A DNA stretch of 64,000 bases, taken from assembly GCA_900552075.1 (NCBI GenBank), contig URYL01000012.1, positions 7,104-71,103 on the forward strand, given 5' to 3'. Position 1 is the first letter of the stretch. Each line of letters starts with the position of its first letter. Under the pieces are notes generated by a model. That model ran no database searches, was not told where the DNA came from, and saw nothing but the letters and a program-made list of their open reading frames with translations. This DNA comes from an uncultured Bacteroides sp. (GTDB lineage: Bacteria; Bacteroidota; Bacteroidia; Bacteroidales; Bacteroidaceae). A program made the position numbers and the translations under genes. Below are positions 43,475-51,834 of this stretch, one piece after another.

Positions 43475-45184
43475 TTATTTCAGCAGTTTCTGAGCCTGTT
43501 TCAACATCTTTTCAGCTTGTTTTACGGCTTCTTTCAGTTCCTTGCTTTCAGTACCATTGGCTTTTTTCTGAGTCTTGTCCAGTTGCTCTGAAAGCTGCTG
43601 GATGTGTGATTCTACTTCTTCTTTCTTTACATCGGCTTTCTTTGACTTAGCCAACCATTCTTTCATACCCTGAGCTTTGAGAGCAAGAGTAGCGGTTTCG
43701 GCAGTCAGTTCAGTAGCTGCTTCTTCTTCCGGAGTGGCAAATGCATGGTGGAATCCTTTTACATCGTTCCAGTGTCCACGAGTAAAGTCTGGGAATGCAA
43801 CTGCTGCACAGCCATTGTCCATAGAAATGGCTCCCAGTTCTGCCAGTGAGCACCATTCAGCCAAGTCATATACATCCATATCCAATGGCAGTCCATTCTG
43901 CAGACAGTACACCAGACGGCTGTCCATGATAAAGTCCATACCACCGTGTCCACCTACTTCCTTAGCCATTTCACCGTATTTCTTCAGAATCGGGTGCTGG
44001 TATTTGTCGACCAAAGCCTGCATTTCTTTTTCCGGAAGGAAAGAGTGAGAGCTCAGGTTGTCTACCTTCGGCTGTACGCCAGAAGCCTTCATTTGGGCAG
44101 CATCTACAGCATAGCCTTCAATCGGATACTTGTTGGCGAAACCTTTTGTTCCGGTCAGCTGATACAAACGGTTATAGGGTTGCGGGTTCATCACATCGTG
44201 CTGGATTTCGATGACCTTTCCGTTGGCAGTACGGATCAGGGTAGTGGTGTGGTCACCGTTGCGGAATTCTTCGCAAGGTTCACCGGTGGCTTTTTCTACC
44301 AATGCCTTACCGTGTACGGATTTGGTATCCATAGCTACCAGTGTAGTCATACGGTCGCCACGGTGAATGTTGAGGGCCTGAGCTACAGGGCCAAGGCCGT
44401 GAGTAGCGTATACGTCGCCGCGGTTTTCCTTGTTGTAACGCAGACGCCAGCCCAGTTTATCTTCTTTTCCATTTTTCCAGTAATAAGGCCAGAAATCATC
44501 CAAGTTGTGGATGTAAGCTCCTTGTGCACGGATGACTTCACCGAACACACCCTGCTGTGCCATGTTCAGGGTATTCATTTCAAACCAGTCATAGCAGCAG
44601 TTTTCCAAAATCATACAGTGCTTGCGGGTAGTTTCCGACAAGTTGATGAGTTCCCAGCATTGTTCCAGGTTCATGGCAGACGGTACTTCAATGGCTACGT
44701 TCTTACCATGTTCCATGGCATATTTGGCAATAGGGAAGTGATGGTCCCAATCGGCTGCAATGTACACCAAGTCGATGTCATCGCGTTCACAGAGTGCTTT
44801 GTAGCCTTCTGCACCTGAATAGATGGCAGCTTCGGGCAGACAAGCTTTTTGTAGGAGTTTCTGGCATCTTTCAGCACGGTCTTTTTCGTAATCACACAAA
44901 GCTACGATTTTGGTACCGGCAATATAGGTGAAGCGTTCTACGGCTCCCGGGCCACGCATACCCAATCCTACGAAGCCTACGCGGACTACGTTCATTTTAG
45001 GGACAGTCAGTCCGAGCGCACATTCTTGTCCGTCTGGACGTTCAGGAGTTTTGATGACGATGGTACCTTTATTCCATTCCCATTGAGTGGAAGGAGAAAG
45101 GCTCTGTGCAAGCATTTGAGCCGGTGTACAGGTTAAAGTTAATACGGTGCAAGCACCTAAAAGCAATTTTCCAAAATGTTTCAT
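43475..45184 (-). CDS. GH109-type glycosidase (Gfo/Idh/MocA fold) with C-terminal coiled coil
   Basis: 569 residues from the ATG at 45184; a Met at 45223 lies in the -7 box. Signal peptide about 1-27 (ending MLAQS). The NAD-binding Rossmann motif is GFVGLGMRGPGAVERF. GH109 features are EVPSAMNLEQCWEL, YATHGLGPVAQALNI and GGHGGMDF, where the catalytic His is expected. GH109 enzymes use NAD+ in an elimination mechanism to release alpha-GalNAc, e.g. from mucin-type or blood-group A glycans. The last ~60 residues are a Lys/Glu/Gln-rich coiled coil (KKEEVESHIQQLSEQLDK onward), which I do not expect in the catalytic family. Confidence 0.87.
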   Translation of the reverse strand: MKHFGKLLLGACTVLTLTCTPAQMLAQSLSPSTQWEWNKGTIVIKTPERPDGQECALGLTVPKMNVVRVGFVGLGMRGPGAVERFTYIAGTKIVALCDYEKDRAERCQKLLQKACLPEAAIYSGAEGYKALCERDDIDLVYIAADWDHHFPIAKYAMEHGKNVAIEVPSAMNLEQCWELINLSETTRKHCMILENCCYDWFEMNTLNMAQQGVFGEVIRAQGAYIHNLDDFWPYYWKNGKEDKLGWRLRYNKENRGDVYATHGLGPVAQALNIHRGDRMTTLVAMDTKSVHGKALVEKATGEPCEEFRNGDHTTTLIRTANGKVIEIQHDVMNPQPYNRLYQLTGTKGFANKYPIEGYAVDAAQMKASGVQPKVDNLSSHSFLPEKEMQALVDKYQHPILKKYGEMAKEVGGHGGMDFIMDSRLVYCLQNGLPLDMDVYDLAEWCSLAELGAISMDNGCAAVAFPDFTRGHWNDVKGFHHAFATPEEEAATELTAETATLALKAQGMKEWLAKSKKADVKKEEVESHIQQLSEQLDKTQKKANGTESKELKEAVKQAEKMLKQAQKLLK

Positions 45185-45220
45185 AGCTTTAGTTGTTTTG
45201 ATGTTGAATTTTACTGGGGA

Positions 45221-45250
45221 CAAAGATATAAAAAAACATTATTACACAAA
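45221..45250 (-). promoter_or_regulatory. Promoter of the GH109 gene
   Basis: Minus-strand TTTG (45247-45250), 18 bp, TATCTTTG (45221-45228). The spacing is one short of the usual 19-21. Confidence 0.55.
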
Positions 45251-45538
45251 AGTTTTTTCTATAAAACGTACATATATTAAAAAGAATAAGAATTAACGCT
45301 GTTAAAAGAAATAAAATAAATTATATTGCGAGTGCTTTATAAATAAAAAGGAAGATGAGCTATACCTTATTAATATATTACTATATTATATATTATAATA
45401 GGTAGAACTATGTGTTTATCTGAGACTTAAAAGGTAGAATATTTTTGGAGGAAAGAATGAGATGGGATGATAAACTGATAAGAAAAACGTTCTGTTTCTT
45501 ACGAATGATAATTTATTTGAAAAAAAAGTGTCATTTTA
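45251..45538. other. AT-rich divergent intergenic region
   Basis: Between the GH109 and ilv promoters. No gene seen. Contains an AT-rich imperfect inverted repeat, TACCTTATTAATATAT ... ATATTATAATAGGTA (about 45362-45404), which may be a structural or regulatory element. Confidence 0.4.
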
Positions 45539-45569
45539 TTTGTGTGTTACAAAAAAGCCTTTACCTTTG
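45539..45569 (+). promoter_or_regulatory. Promoter of the ilv operon
   Basis: TTTG (45539-45542), 19 bp, TACCTTTG (45562-45569): exact match to the Bacteroides primary-sigma consensus. Transcription should start near 45576, 25 nt before the leader peptide. Confidence 0.82.
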
Positions 45570-45600
45570 CAACTGTAAATAAAAACAAGAGATAGTAAAT

Positions 45601-45696
45601 ATGATTACATTACACACATCAGTGAACTTGGCAGTCCTGCATATTATTCGCGTCCTGGTCGTGGCACCAAGAGGTGAGAAAGGTTCGTGCATGTAA
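45601..45696 (+). CDS. ilvL: ilv leader peptide (31 aa), branched-chain amino-acid attenuator
   Basis: ATG at 45601, TAA at 45694. Twelve of 31 codons are Ile, Leu or Val (3 I, 4 L, 5 V), with the dense run LHIIRVLVVAP at codons 13-23. Such codon richness just upstream of a terminator is the mark of attenuation by charged tRNA-Ile/Leu/Val. The last third of the frame encodes the 5' arm of the antiterminator (45673-45683). A ribosome stalled on the I/L/V run leaves that arm free, while one that reaches the stop covers it. The peptide itself probably has no function. Bacteroidetes ilv leaders of this kind are rarely annotated. Confidence 0.85.
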   Translation: MITLHTSVNLAVLHIIRVLVVAPRGEKGSCM

Positions 45697-45754
45697 TTAT
45701 ATGAAAATGATATTGTAGAAAGCCTTTCTCACCAAGCGTTGAGAGAGGCTTTTT
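45673..45754 (+). terminator. ilv attenuator: antiterminator and terminator
   Basis: Antiterminator: GGTGAGAAAGG (45673-45683) is an exact complement of CCTTTCTCACC (45723-45733). Terminator: AAAGCCTTTCTC (45719-45730) pairs with GAGAGAGGCTTT (45741-45752) with one G-U pair, then T-run. The segment 45723-45730 is shared, so the two structures exclude each other. A small hairpin CACC-aaga-GGTG (45665-45676) can also mask the antiterminator arm. Confidence 0.9.
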
Positions 45755-45774
45755 AATTGAAAAGAGAGATGAAA

Positions 45775-47577
45775 ATGAAACATCAGTTACGTAGTTCGAT
45801 GAGTACAGAAGGTCGCCGCATGGCAGGTGCCAGAGCACTGTGGGTGGCCAATGGAATGAAAAAGGAGATGATGGGGAAACCAATCATTGCAATAGTGAAC
45901 TCTTTTACGCAGTTTGTGCCCGGTCATACACACTTGCATGAGATTGGTCAGCAGGTGAAGGCGGAGATTGAAAAACTGGGATGCTTTGCGGCTGAGTTCA
46001 ACACCATTGCCATCGACGACGGAATCGCGATGGGGCATGACGGGATGCTGTATTCTTTGCCTTCGCGCGACATCATCGCTGACAGCATAGAATATATGGT
46101 GAACGCACATAAGGCAGATGCCATGGTGTGTATTTCCAACTGTGACAAGATTACACCGGGAATGCTGATGGCTTCCATGCGATTGAATATCCCGACGGTA
46201 TTCGTGTCAGGCGGACCGATGGAAGCCGGAGAGTGGGGCGGACAGCATCTGGATTTGATTGATGCCATGATCAAGTCGGCCGATACGACCGTGAGTGATG
46301 AGGATGTAGCCGAAATTGAACGCCATGCGTGTCCGGGTTGCGGAAGTTGCTCAGGTATGTTTACCGCCAATTCGATGAACTGTTTGAATGAAGCTATCGG
46401 ACTGGCTTTGCCAGGCAACGGTACGATTCTGGCTACTCATGCCAATCGCAAGCAGTTGTTCAAGGATGCAGCGGCCCTGATTGTGAAGAATGCGTATAAA
46501 TATTATGAAGAAGGAGACGACAGCGTGTTGCCGCGCAGCATTGCAACTCGTGAAGCGTTCTTGAATGCCATGACTCTCGACATTGCCATGGGTGGTTCTA
46601 CCAATACGGTGCTTCACTTGTTGGCGGTGGCTCACGAAGCGGAAGTGGATTTCAAAATGGACGACATTGACATGCTGTCACGTCGTGTACCTTGTCTTTG
46701 CAAGGTGGCTCCCAATACACAGAAATATCACATTCAGGATGTGAACCGTGCCGGAGGTATTCTGAATATTTTGGGCGAACTGGCCAAAGGGGGACTGTTG
46801 GATACTACCGTACATCGGGTGGACGGTTCCACATTGGCAGAAGCCATTGCCAAATACAATATCTGTCGTCCGGATGTAGATGCAGAAGCACAGCGCATTT
46901 ATTCAAGTGCGCCGGGCGGTAAATTCTGTATCCAGTTGGGGGCACAGAACGCTACCTACAAGGAGTTGGATACCGACCGTGCCAACGGATGTATCCGTGA
47001 CTTGCAGCACGCGTACAGCAAGGATGGCGGACTGGCCGTATTGAAAGGAAATATCGCTCAAGACGGTTGCGTAGTGAAAACTGCCGGAGTGGATGAAAGT
47101 ATCTGGAAATTCTCAGGCCCGGCCAAGGTGTTCGATTCGCAGGAAGCTGCCTGTGAAGGTATCTTGGGTGGAAAGGTGGTCAGTGGTGACGTGGTAGTCA
47201 TTACTCACGAAGGTCCGAAAGGAGGTCCGGGTATGCAGGAAATGCTGTATCCTACCTCTTATATTAAATCCAAGCATTTGGGTAAGGAATGTGCCTTGAT
47301 TACCGACGGACGTTTCAGTGGAGGAACTTCTGGCTTGAGCATCGGGCATATATCTCCGGAAGCCGCAGCCGGAGGCAACATCGGTAAGATAGTAGATGGT
47401 GACATCATTGAAATAGACATTCCCAACCGTTCTATCAATGTGAGACTTTCCGACGAGGAACTGGCCCAGCGTCCGATGACGCCGGTGACCCGCGACCGCA
47501 AGGTTTCAAAGGCATTGAAGGCATACGCCAGCATGGTGAGCTCGGCAGATAAAGGTGGAGTGAGAATTGTAGAATAA
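45775..47577 (+). CDS. ilvD: Dihydroxy-acid dehydratase IlvD
   Basis: 600 residues from the ATG at 45775 (MKHQLRSS, the family start); in-frame TTG 45757 and ATG 45769 lie closer to the terminator. Fe-S cluster cysteines are visible in VCISNCDKITPG (C123) and HACPGCGSCSGMF, with substrate loops GGSTNTVLHLLA and DGRFSGGTSGLSIGHISPEAA. Converts dihydroxy-isovalerate and -methylvalerate to the 2-keto acids for valine, leucine and isoleucine. First structural gene after the attenuator. Confidence 0.96.
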   Translation: MKHQLRSSMSTEGRRMAGARALWVANGMKKEMMGKPIIAIVNSFTQFVPGHTHLHEIGQQVKAEIEKLGCFAAEFNTIAIDDGIAMGHDGMLYSLPSRDIIADSIEYMVNAHKADAMVCISNCDKITPGMLMASMRLNIPTVFVSGGPMEAGEWGGQHLDLIDAMIKSADTTVSDEDVAEIERHACPGCGSCSGMFTANSMNCLNEAIGLALPGNGTILATHANRKQLFKDAAALIVKNAYKYYEEGDDSVLPRSIATREAFLNAMTLDIAMGGSTNTVLHLLAVAHEAEVDFKMDDIDMLSRRVPCLCKVAPNTQKYHIQDVNRAGGILNILGELAKGGLLDTTVHRVDGSTLAEAIAKYNICRPDVDAEAQRIYSSAPGGKFCIQLGAQNATYKELDTDRANGCIRDLQHAYSKDGGLAVLKGNIAQDGCVVKTAGVDESIWKFSGPAKVFDSQEAACEGILGGKVVSGDVVVITHEGPKGGPGMQEMLYPTSYIKSKHLGKECALITDGRFSGGTSGLSIGHISPEAAAGGNIGKIVDGDIIEIDIPNRSINVRLSDEELAQRPMTPVTRDRKVSKALKAYASMVSSADKGGVRIVE

Positions 47578-47587
47578 GGAGAAGCTT

Positions 47588-49285
47588 ATGAGTAAAGAAA
47601 AAATATCAGGTTCAGAAGCGTTGATGCGCTCTTTGGAACACGAAGGAGTAAAGACACTCTTCGGCTATCCAGGAGGTGCCATCATGCCGGTGTTCGATGC
47701 GTTGTATGACCATCGTGACAAATTGAACCACATTTTGGTTCGTCATGAACAAGGAGCTGCGCATGCGGCTCAGGGTTTTGCCCGTGTATCGGGAGAAGTA
47801 GGAGTTTGTCTGGTAACAAGTGGACCGGGCGCTACCAATACGATTACCGGTATCGCTGATGCCATGATTGACAGTACGCCGATTGTGGTGATTGCCGGTC
47901 AGGTAGGAGCTTCCCTGCTGGGTACGGATGCGTTCCAGGAAGTCGACTTGGTGGGTATTACACAGCCTATTTCCAAGTGGAGCTATCAGATACGCCGTGC
48001 GGAGGATGTGGCTTGGGCGGTTGCCCGGGCGTTTTACATCGCACGGAGTGGACGACCGGGACCTGTCGTATTGGATTTTGCCAAGAATGCGCAGACGGAA
48101 ATGACGGACTATGAGCCGGTGGATTTGGATTTCATCCGTAGTTATGATCCGGATCCGGAAACCGATTCAAAAGCTGTGGCTGAGGCTGTAGCCTTGATTA
48201 ACGGTGCCAAGCGTCCGTTGGTACTGGTAGGACAGGGCGTAGAGTTGGGAAATGCCCAGCAGGAATTGAAGGAATTCGTGGAAAAGGCGGATATTCCTTG
48301 CGGATGTACGTTGTTGGGCTTGTCAGCATTGCCAAGCAATCATCCTTTAAATAAAGGTATGTTGGGAATGCATGGAAACCTGGGACCGAATGTGAAGACC
48401 AACGAATGTGACGTGTTGATAGCAGTGGGTATGCGATTTGATGACCGTGTGACCGGTAAATTGGATACGTATGCCAAACAGGCCAAGATAATCCATCTGG
48501 ATGTGGATCCGTCGGAAATCGGAAAGAACGTGCCGGTGGATGTGCCGATTTTAGGTAACTGCAAACGGACGCTTTCATTGCTGACCGAACTGATTCAGCC
48601 ACAGAAACACGAAGAATGGATTGCCAGCTTCAAACCGTATGAAGAAAAAGAATACACACAGGTAATTGAAAAGGAAGTGTTCCCGAAGGAAGGGCCTATC
48701 AATATGGGTGAGGTGGTGAATGCGGTGAGTGAGGCCACTCATAACGAAGCTATCCTGGTAACCGATGTCGGTCAGAATCAGATGATGGCTTGCCGTTACT
48801 TTAAATTTAGCAAGCCTCGTAGCATTGTCACTTCCGGTGGTATGGGAACGATGGGATTCTGTTTGCCGGCCGCTATTGGAGCCACATTCGGATGTCCGGA
48901 CCGTACAGTATGTGCCTTTATGGGGGATGGCGGTTTGCAGATGACCATGCAGGAACTGGGTACGATTATGGAACAGAAGTCGCCGGTCAAGATTATCCTG
49001 CTGAACAATAATTACCTAGGCAATGTGCGTCAGTGGCAGGCTATGTTCTTCAACCGTCGCTATTCTTTCACCCCGATGATGAATCCTGACTACATGCAGA
49101 TTGCATCGGCTTACGGAATTGCCTCACGCCGTGTGATGAATCGTGAGGAATTGAACGACGGTATTCAGGAAATGTTGTCGACCGACGGCGCTTTCTTGCT
49201 GGAGGTATGCGTGATAGAAGAAGGAAATGTGTTGCCGATGACACCTCCGGGAAGTTCGGTCAACTATATGTTAATGGAATGTTGA
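47588..49285 (+). CDS. ilvB: Acetolactate synthase large subunit IlvB
   Basis: 565 residues, ThDP-dependent. Sequence GYPGGAIMPVFDALY (residues ~21-35), the ThDP catalytic Glu region in HEQGAAHAAQGFAR, the FAD-domain EIGKNVPVDVPILG, and the ThDP/Mg motif GDGGLQMTMQELGT to NNNYLGNVRQWQ. Makes acetolactate or acetohydroxybutyrate, the first common step. Lies 10 bp after ilvD. Confidence 0.96.
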   Translation: MSKEKISGSEALMRSLEHEGVKTLFGYPGGAIMPVFDALYDHRDKLNHILVRHEQGAAHAAQGFARVSGEVGVCLVTSGPGATNTITGIADAMIDSTPIVVIAGQVGASLLGTDAFQEVDLVGITQPISKWSYQIRRAEDVAWAVARAFYIARSGRPGPVVLDFAKNAQTEMTDYEPVDLDFIRSYDPDPETDSKAVAEAVALINGAKRPLVLVGQGVELGNAQQELKEFVEKADIPCGCTLLGLSALPSNHPLNKGMLGMHGNLGPNVKTNECDVLIAVGMRFDDRVTGKLDTYAKQAKIIHLDVDPSEIGKNVPVDVPILGNCKRTLSLLTELIQPQKHEEWIASFKPYEEKEYTQVIEKEVFPKEGPINMGEVVNAVSEATHNEAILVTDVGQNQMMACRYFKFSKPRSIVTSGGMGTMGFCLPAAIGATFGCPDRTVCAFMGDGGLQMTMQELGTIMEQKSPVKIILLNNNYLGNVRQWQAMFFNRRYSFTPMMNPDYMQIASAYGIASRRVMNREELNDGIQEMLSTDGAFLLEVCVIEEGNVLPMTPPGSSVNYMLMEC

Positions 49286-49304
49286 GAGGAGAAGGAGGAA
49301 GAAT

Positions 49305-49859
49305 ATGGATAATAAAACATTATATACAATCATTGTTCATTCAGAGAATATTGCCGGTATTTTGAACCAGATTACCGCAGTGTTTACCCGTCGTCAGATC
49401 AACATTGAGAGTCTGAATGTGTCGGCTTCTTCCATCAAGGGAGTACATAAATACACCATTACCTGCTGGACTACTCCGGATGTGATTGGTAAGGTAGTGA
49501 CACAGATAGAAAAGAAAATGGATGTGATTCAGGCACATTATTTCACGGACAAGGAAATCTTCCAGCGTGAAGTGGCGATGTATAAGGTGTCTACTCCTGA
49601 ATTCCAGTCGAATCCGGAAGCATCCAAGGTGATTCGCCGTTACAGTGCACATATCGTGGAAGTCAATCCGACTTTCTCTATCGTGGAGATGGTGGGAATG
49701 AGTACGGACATCACTTCGCTCTATCAGGAACTGAAGCAGTTGAACTGCGTGCTGCAGTTTGTACGCTCTGGGCGTATTGCTGTTTCTACCAGCTGTTTTG
49801 AGCGGGTGAATGAATATTTGGCGCATCGCGAAGAAAGATATCGGAACCAAAAGAATTGA
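49305..49859 (+). CDS. ilvN: Acetolactate synthase small (regulatory) subunit IlvN
   Basis: 184 residues. The N-terminal ACT domain (TLYTIIVHSENIAGILNQITAVFTRR, residues 4-29, then NIESLNV) and the C-terminal regulatory domain (VEVNPTFSIVEMVGMSTDI onward). Confers valine feedback control on IlvB. 4-bp gap to the next gene. Confidence 0.95.
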   Translation: MDNKTLYTIIVHSENIAGILNQITAVFTRRQINIESLNVSASSIKGVHKYTITCWTTPDVIGKVVTQIEKKMDVIQAHYFTDKEIFQREVAMYKVSTPEFQSNPEASKVIRRYSAHIVEVNPTFSIVEMVGMSTDITSLYQELKQLNCVLQFVRSGRIAVSTSCFERVNEYLAHREERYRNQKN

Positions 49860-49863
49860 ATCT

Positions 49864-50610
49864 ATGACAGAAGAAAGTAAAGTTGGTACTTACCGGTTTG
49901 TGGCCGAACCGTTTCATGTGGATTTCATGGAGCGGCTGACAATGGGGGTGTTGGGCAATCATTTGCTGAACTGCGCCGGTTTTCATGCGGCAGACAGAGG
50001 ATTTGGCATCGCTACGCTGAATGAGAATCATTACACGTGGGTGCTTTCACGTCTGGCAATTGAGATGGAAGAAATGCCGCATGCCTACGAACACTTTACC
50101 ATACAGACATGGGTGGAGAATGTGTACCGCCTGTTTACAGACCGTAACTTTGCCATTCTGAACAAAGATGGGAAGCCTATTGGATACGCCCGTTCCATTT
50201 GGGCGATGATCAGCATGGAAACGCGTAAGCCGGCCGATTTGCTGACATTGCACGGAGGTTCGATTGTGGACTATGTGTGTCAGAAAGACTGTCCGATTGA
50301 TAAGCCGGGACGCATCAAGGTGACACATCCGCAGGCGATGGGAGAGTATCGGGTGAAGTACAGTGACATCGACCTGAACGGACATGCGAACAGCATCAAA
50401 TACATTGAACATATTCTGGATTTGTTCCCTATGGAAATGTTCCGAAAGAAACAGGTCCACCGGTTTGAGATGGCTTATGTGGCCGAAAGTTATTACGGCG
50501 ATACGTTGAGCTTCTTCCAAGAGCAGACCGGAGAAAATGAATATGATGTGGAAGTGAAAAAGAACGGCACGGAAGTGGTTGTTCGAAGTAAAGTGATTTT
50601 TAGAGATTAA
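49864..50610 (+). CDS. Acyl-ACP thioesterase
   Basis: 248 residues from the ATG at 49864; a frame-consistent ATG at 49810 lies inside ilvN and is rejected. It is a double hot-dog acyl-ACP thioesterase (Pfam Acyl-ACP_TE type): the N-terminal hot-dog has NHLLNCAGFHAADRGFG and WVLSRLAIEMEEMP; the second has YRVKYSDIDLNGHANSIKYIEHILD, where Asp, Asn and His supply the active site. Hydrolyses acyl-ACP to free fatty acid in the cytoplasm. It sits inside the ilv operon between ilvN and ilvC, so it is expressed with branched-chain precursor synthesis. Confidence 0.9.
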   Translation: MTEESKVGTYRFVAEPFHVDFMERLTMGVLGNHLLNCAGFHAADRGFGIATLNENHYTWVLSRLAIEMEEMPHAYEHFTIQTWVENVYRLFTDRNFAILNKDGKPIGYARSIWAMISMETRKPADLLTLHGGSIVDYVCQKDCPIDKPGRIKVTHPQAMGEYRVKYSDIDLNGHANSIKYIEHILDLFPMEMFRKKQVHRFEMAYVAESYYGDTLSFFQEQTGENEYDVEVKKNGTEVVVRSKVIFRD

Positions 50611-50626
50611 ATTAGTATATCAACTT

Positions 50627-50642
50627 GCAGCCGAAAGGCTGC
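50627..50642 (+). other. GNRA-capped hairpin before ilvC
   Basis: GCAGCC-gaaa-GGCTGC, a 6-bp perfect stem with a GNRA tetraloop in the 52-bp gap between the thioesterase and ilvC. No T-run, so probably an RNA stability or processing element rather than a terminator. Confidence 0.6.
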
Positions 50643-50662
50643 GTAAAAAGATTGTAAAAACT

Positions 50663-51706
50663 ATGGCAAAAATGAATTTTGGCGGTGTGATTGAAAATGT
50701 AATCACTCGCGAAGAATTTCCATTGGAAAAAGCACGTGAAGTATTGAAAGATGAAACCATTGCTGTAATCGGTTACGGTGTACAGGGACCGGGACAGTCA
50801 TTGAACTTGCGCGATAACGGTTTTAACGTCATTGTCGGACAGCGTCAGGGCAAGACTTTTGAAAAAGCAATCGCTGATGGATGGGTTCCGGGAGAAACTT
50901 TGTTCAGCATTGAAGAAGCTTGCAAGAGAGCCACTATCATCATGTGTCTGTTGTCAGATGCCGCAGTGATCTCTGTATGGCCGACTATCAAACCGTGCTT
51001 GACTGCAGGAAAGGCTTTGTATTTCTCTCATGGTTTCGCCATCACTTGGAATGACCGTACTGGCGTAGTTCCTCCTAAAGACATCGATGTCATCATGGTG
51101 GCTCCGAAAGGTTCAGGTACTTCTTTGCGTACCATGTTCCTGGAAGGACGTGGCTTGAACTCTTCTTATGCTATCTACCAGGATGCTACCGGTAAGGCAT
51201 ACGACCGTACCATTGCATTGGGTATCGGTATCGGTTCAGGTTACCTGTTCGAAACTACTTTCCAGCGTGAAGCTACTTCCGACTTGACTGGTGAACGTGG
51301 TTCTTTGATGGGAGCTATCCAGGGATTGCTGCTGGCACAGTATGAAGTGCTCCGTGAAAACGGACATACTCCGTCTGAAGCATTCAATGAAACTGTAGAA
51401 GAGTTGACTCAGTCACTGATGCCGTTGTTTGCAAAGAACGGTATGGACTGGATGTATGCAAACTGCTCTACTACTGCACAGCGTGGTGCCCTCGACTGGA
51501 TGGGCCCGTTCCACGATGCCATCAAACCGGTAATGCAGAAACTGTATCAGAGTGTAAAATGCGGTCATGAAGCTCAGATTTCTATCGACAGCAACTCTCA
51601 GCCGGATTATCGTGAAAAACTGAATGCAGAATTGAAAGCATTGCGTGAAAGCGAAATGTGGCAGACTGCTGTGACTGTACGTAAACTTCGTCCGGAAAAC
51701 AACTAA
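50663..51706 (+). CDS. ilvC: Ketol-acid reductoisomerase IlvC, divergent plant-like type
   Basis: 347 residues. Rossmann motif GYGVQGPG (37-44) with Q60-R61-Q62 in the cofactor-specificity loop, catalytic SHGFAI (H123), APKGSGTSLRTMFLEG, and the metal-binding Glu/Asp helices in the C-terminal knot domain. Isomerises and reduces acetolactate. The insertion and wording around APKG, and the NCSTTAQRGALDWMGPF and VRKLRP segments near the C-terminus, are closer to plant-type reductoisomerases than to the short bacterial class I enzyme. Yet it is class-I length, much shorter than the plant or E. coli class II enzymes. Confidence 0.94.
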   Translation: MAKMNFGGVIENVITREEFPLEKAREVLKDETIAVIGYGVQGPGQSLNLRDNGFNVIVGQRQGKTFEKAIADGWVPGETLFSIEEACKRATIIMCLLSDAAVISVWPTIKPCLTAGKALYFSHGFAITWNDRTGVVPPKDIDVIMVAPKGSGTSLRTMFLEGRGLNSSYAIYQDATGKAYDRTIALGIGIGSGYLFETTFQREATSDLTGERGSLMGAIQGLLLAQYEVLRENGHTPSEAFNETVEELTQSLMPLFAKNGMDWMYANCSTTAQRGALDWMGPFHDAIKPVMQKLYQSVKCGHEAQISIDSNSQPDYREKLNAELKALRESEMWQTAVTVRKLRPENN

Positions 51707-51730
51707 TCACGGTAGGTGAAAATTATAAGA

Positions 51731-51768
51731 AAGCCGTTCGGTGTCGGAAGATGCCGGACGGCTTTTTT
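51731..51768 (+). terminator. Terminator of the ilv operon
   Basis: AAGCCGTTCGG (51731-51741) / CCGGACGGCTT (51754-51764), one G-U pair, then T-run. Confidence 0.88.
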
Positions 51769-51805
51769 CGTGAGGTAAGGATGAAAAGAATCTGTGAGAT
51801 TTTGT

Positions 51806-51813
51806 TACCTTTG
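51806..51813 (+). promoter_or_regulatory. -7 promoter box of the golvesin-domain gene
   Basis: TACCTTTG, perfect TAnnTTTG, 21 bp before the ATG at 51835. It rules out in-frame starts further upstream, which would begin inside the ilv terminator. Confidence 0.6.
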
Positions 51814-51834
51814 TGCCGGTTCTATAGAATAGAG

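Noticed and set aside
49810..49863. Earlier start of the thioesterase inside ilvN
   Set aside because: It adds 18 residues unlike the family and overlaps ilvN. The ATG at 49864 fits the conserved N-terminus.
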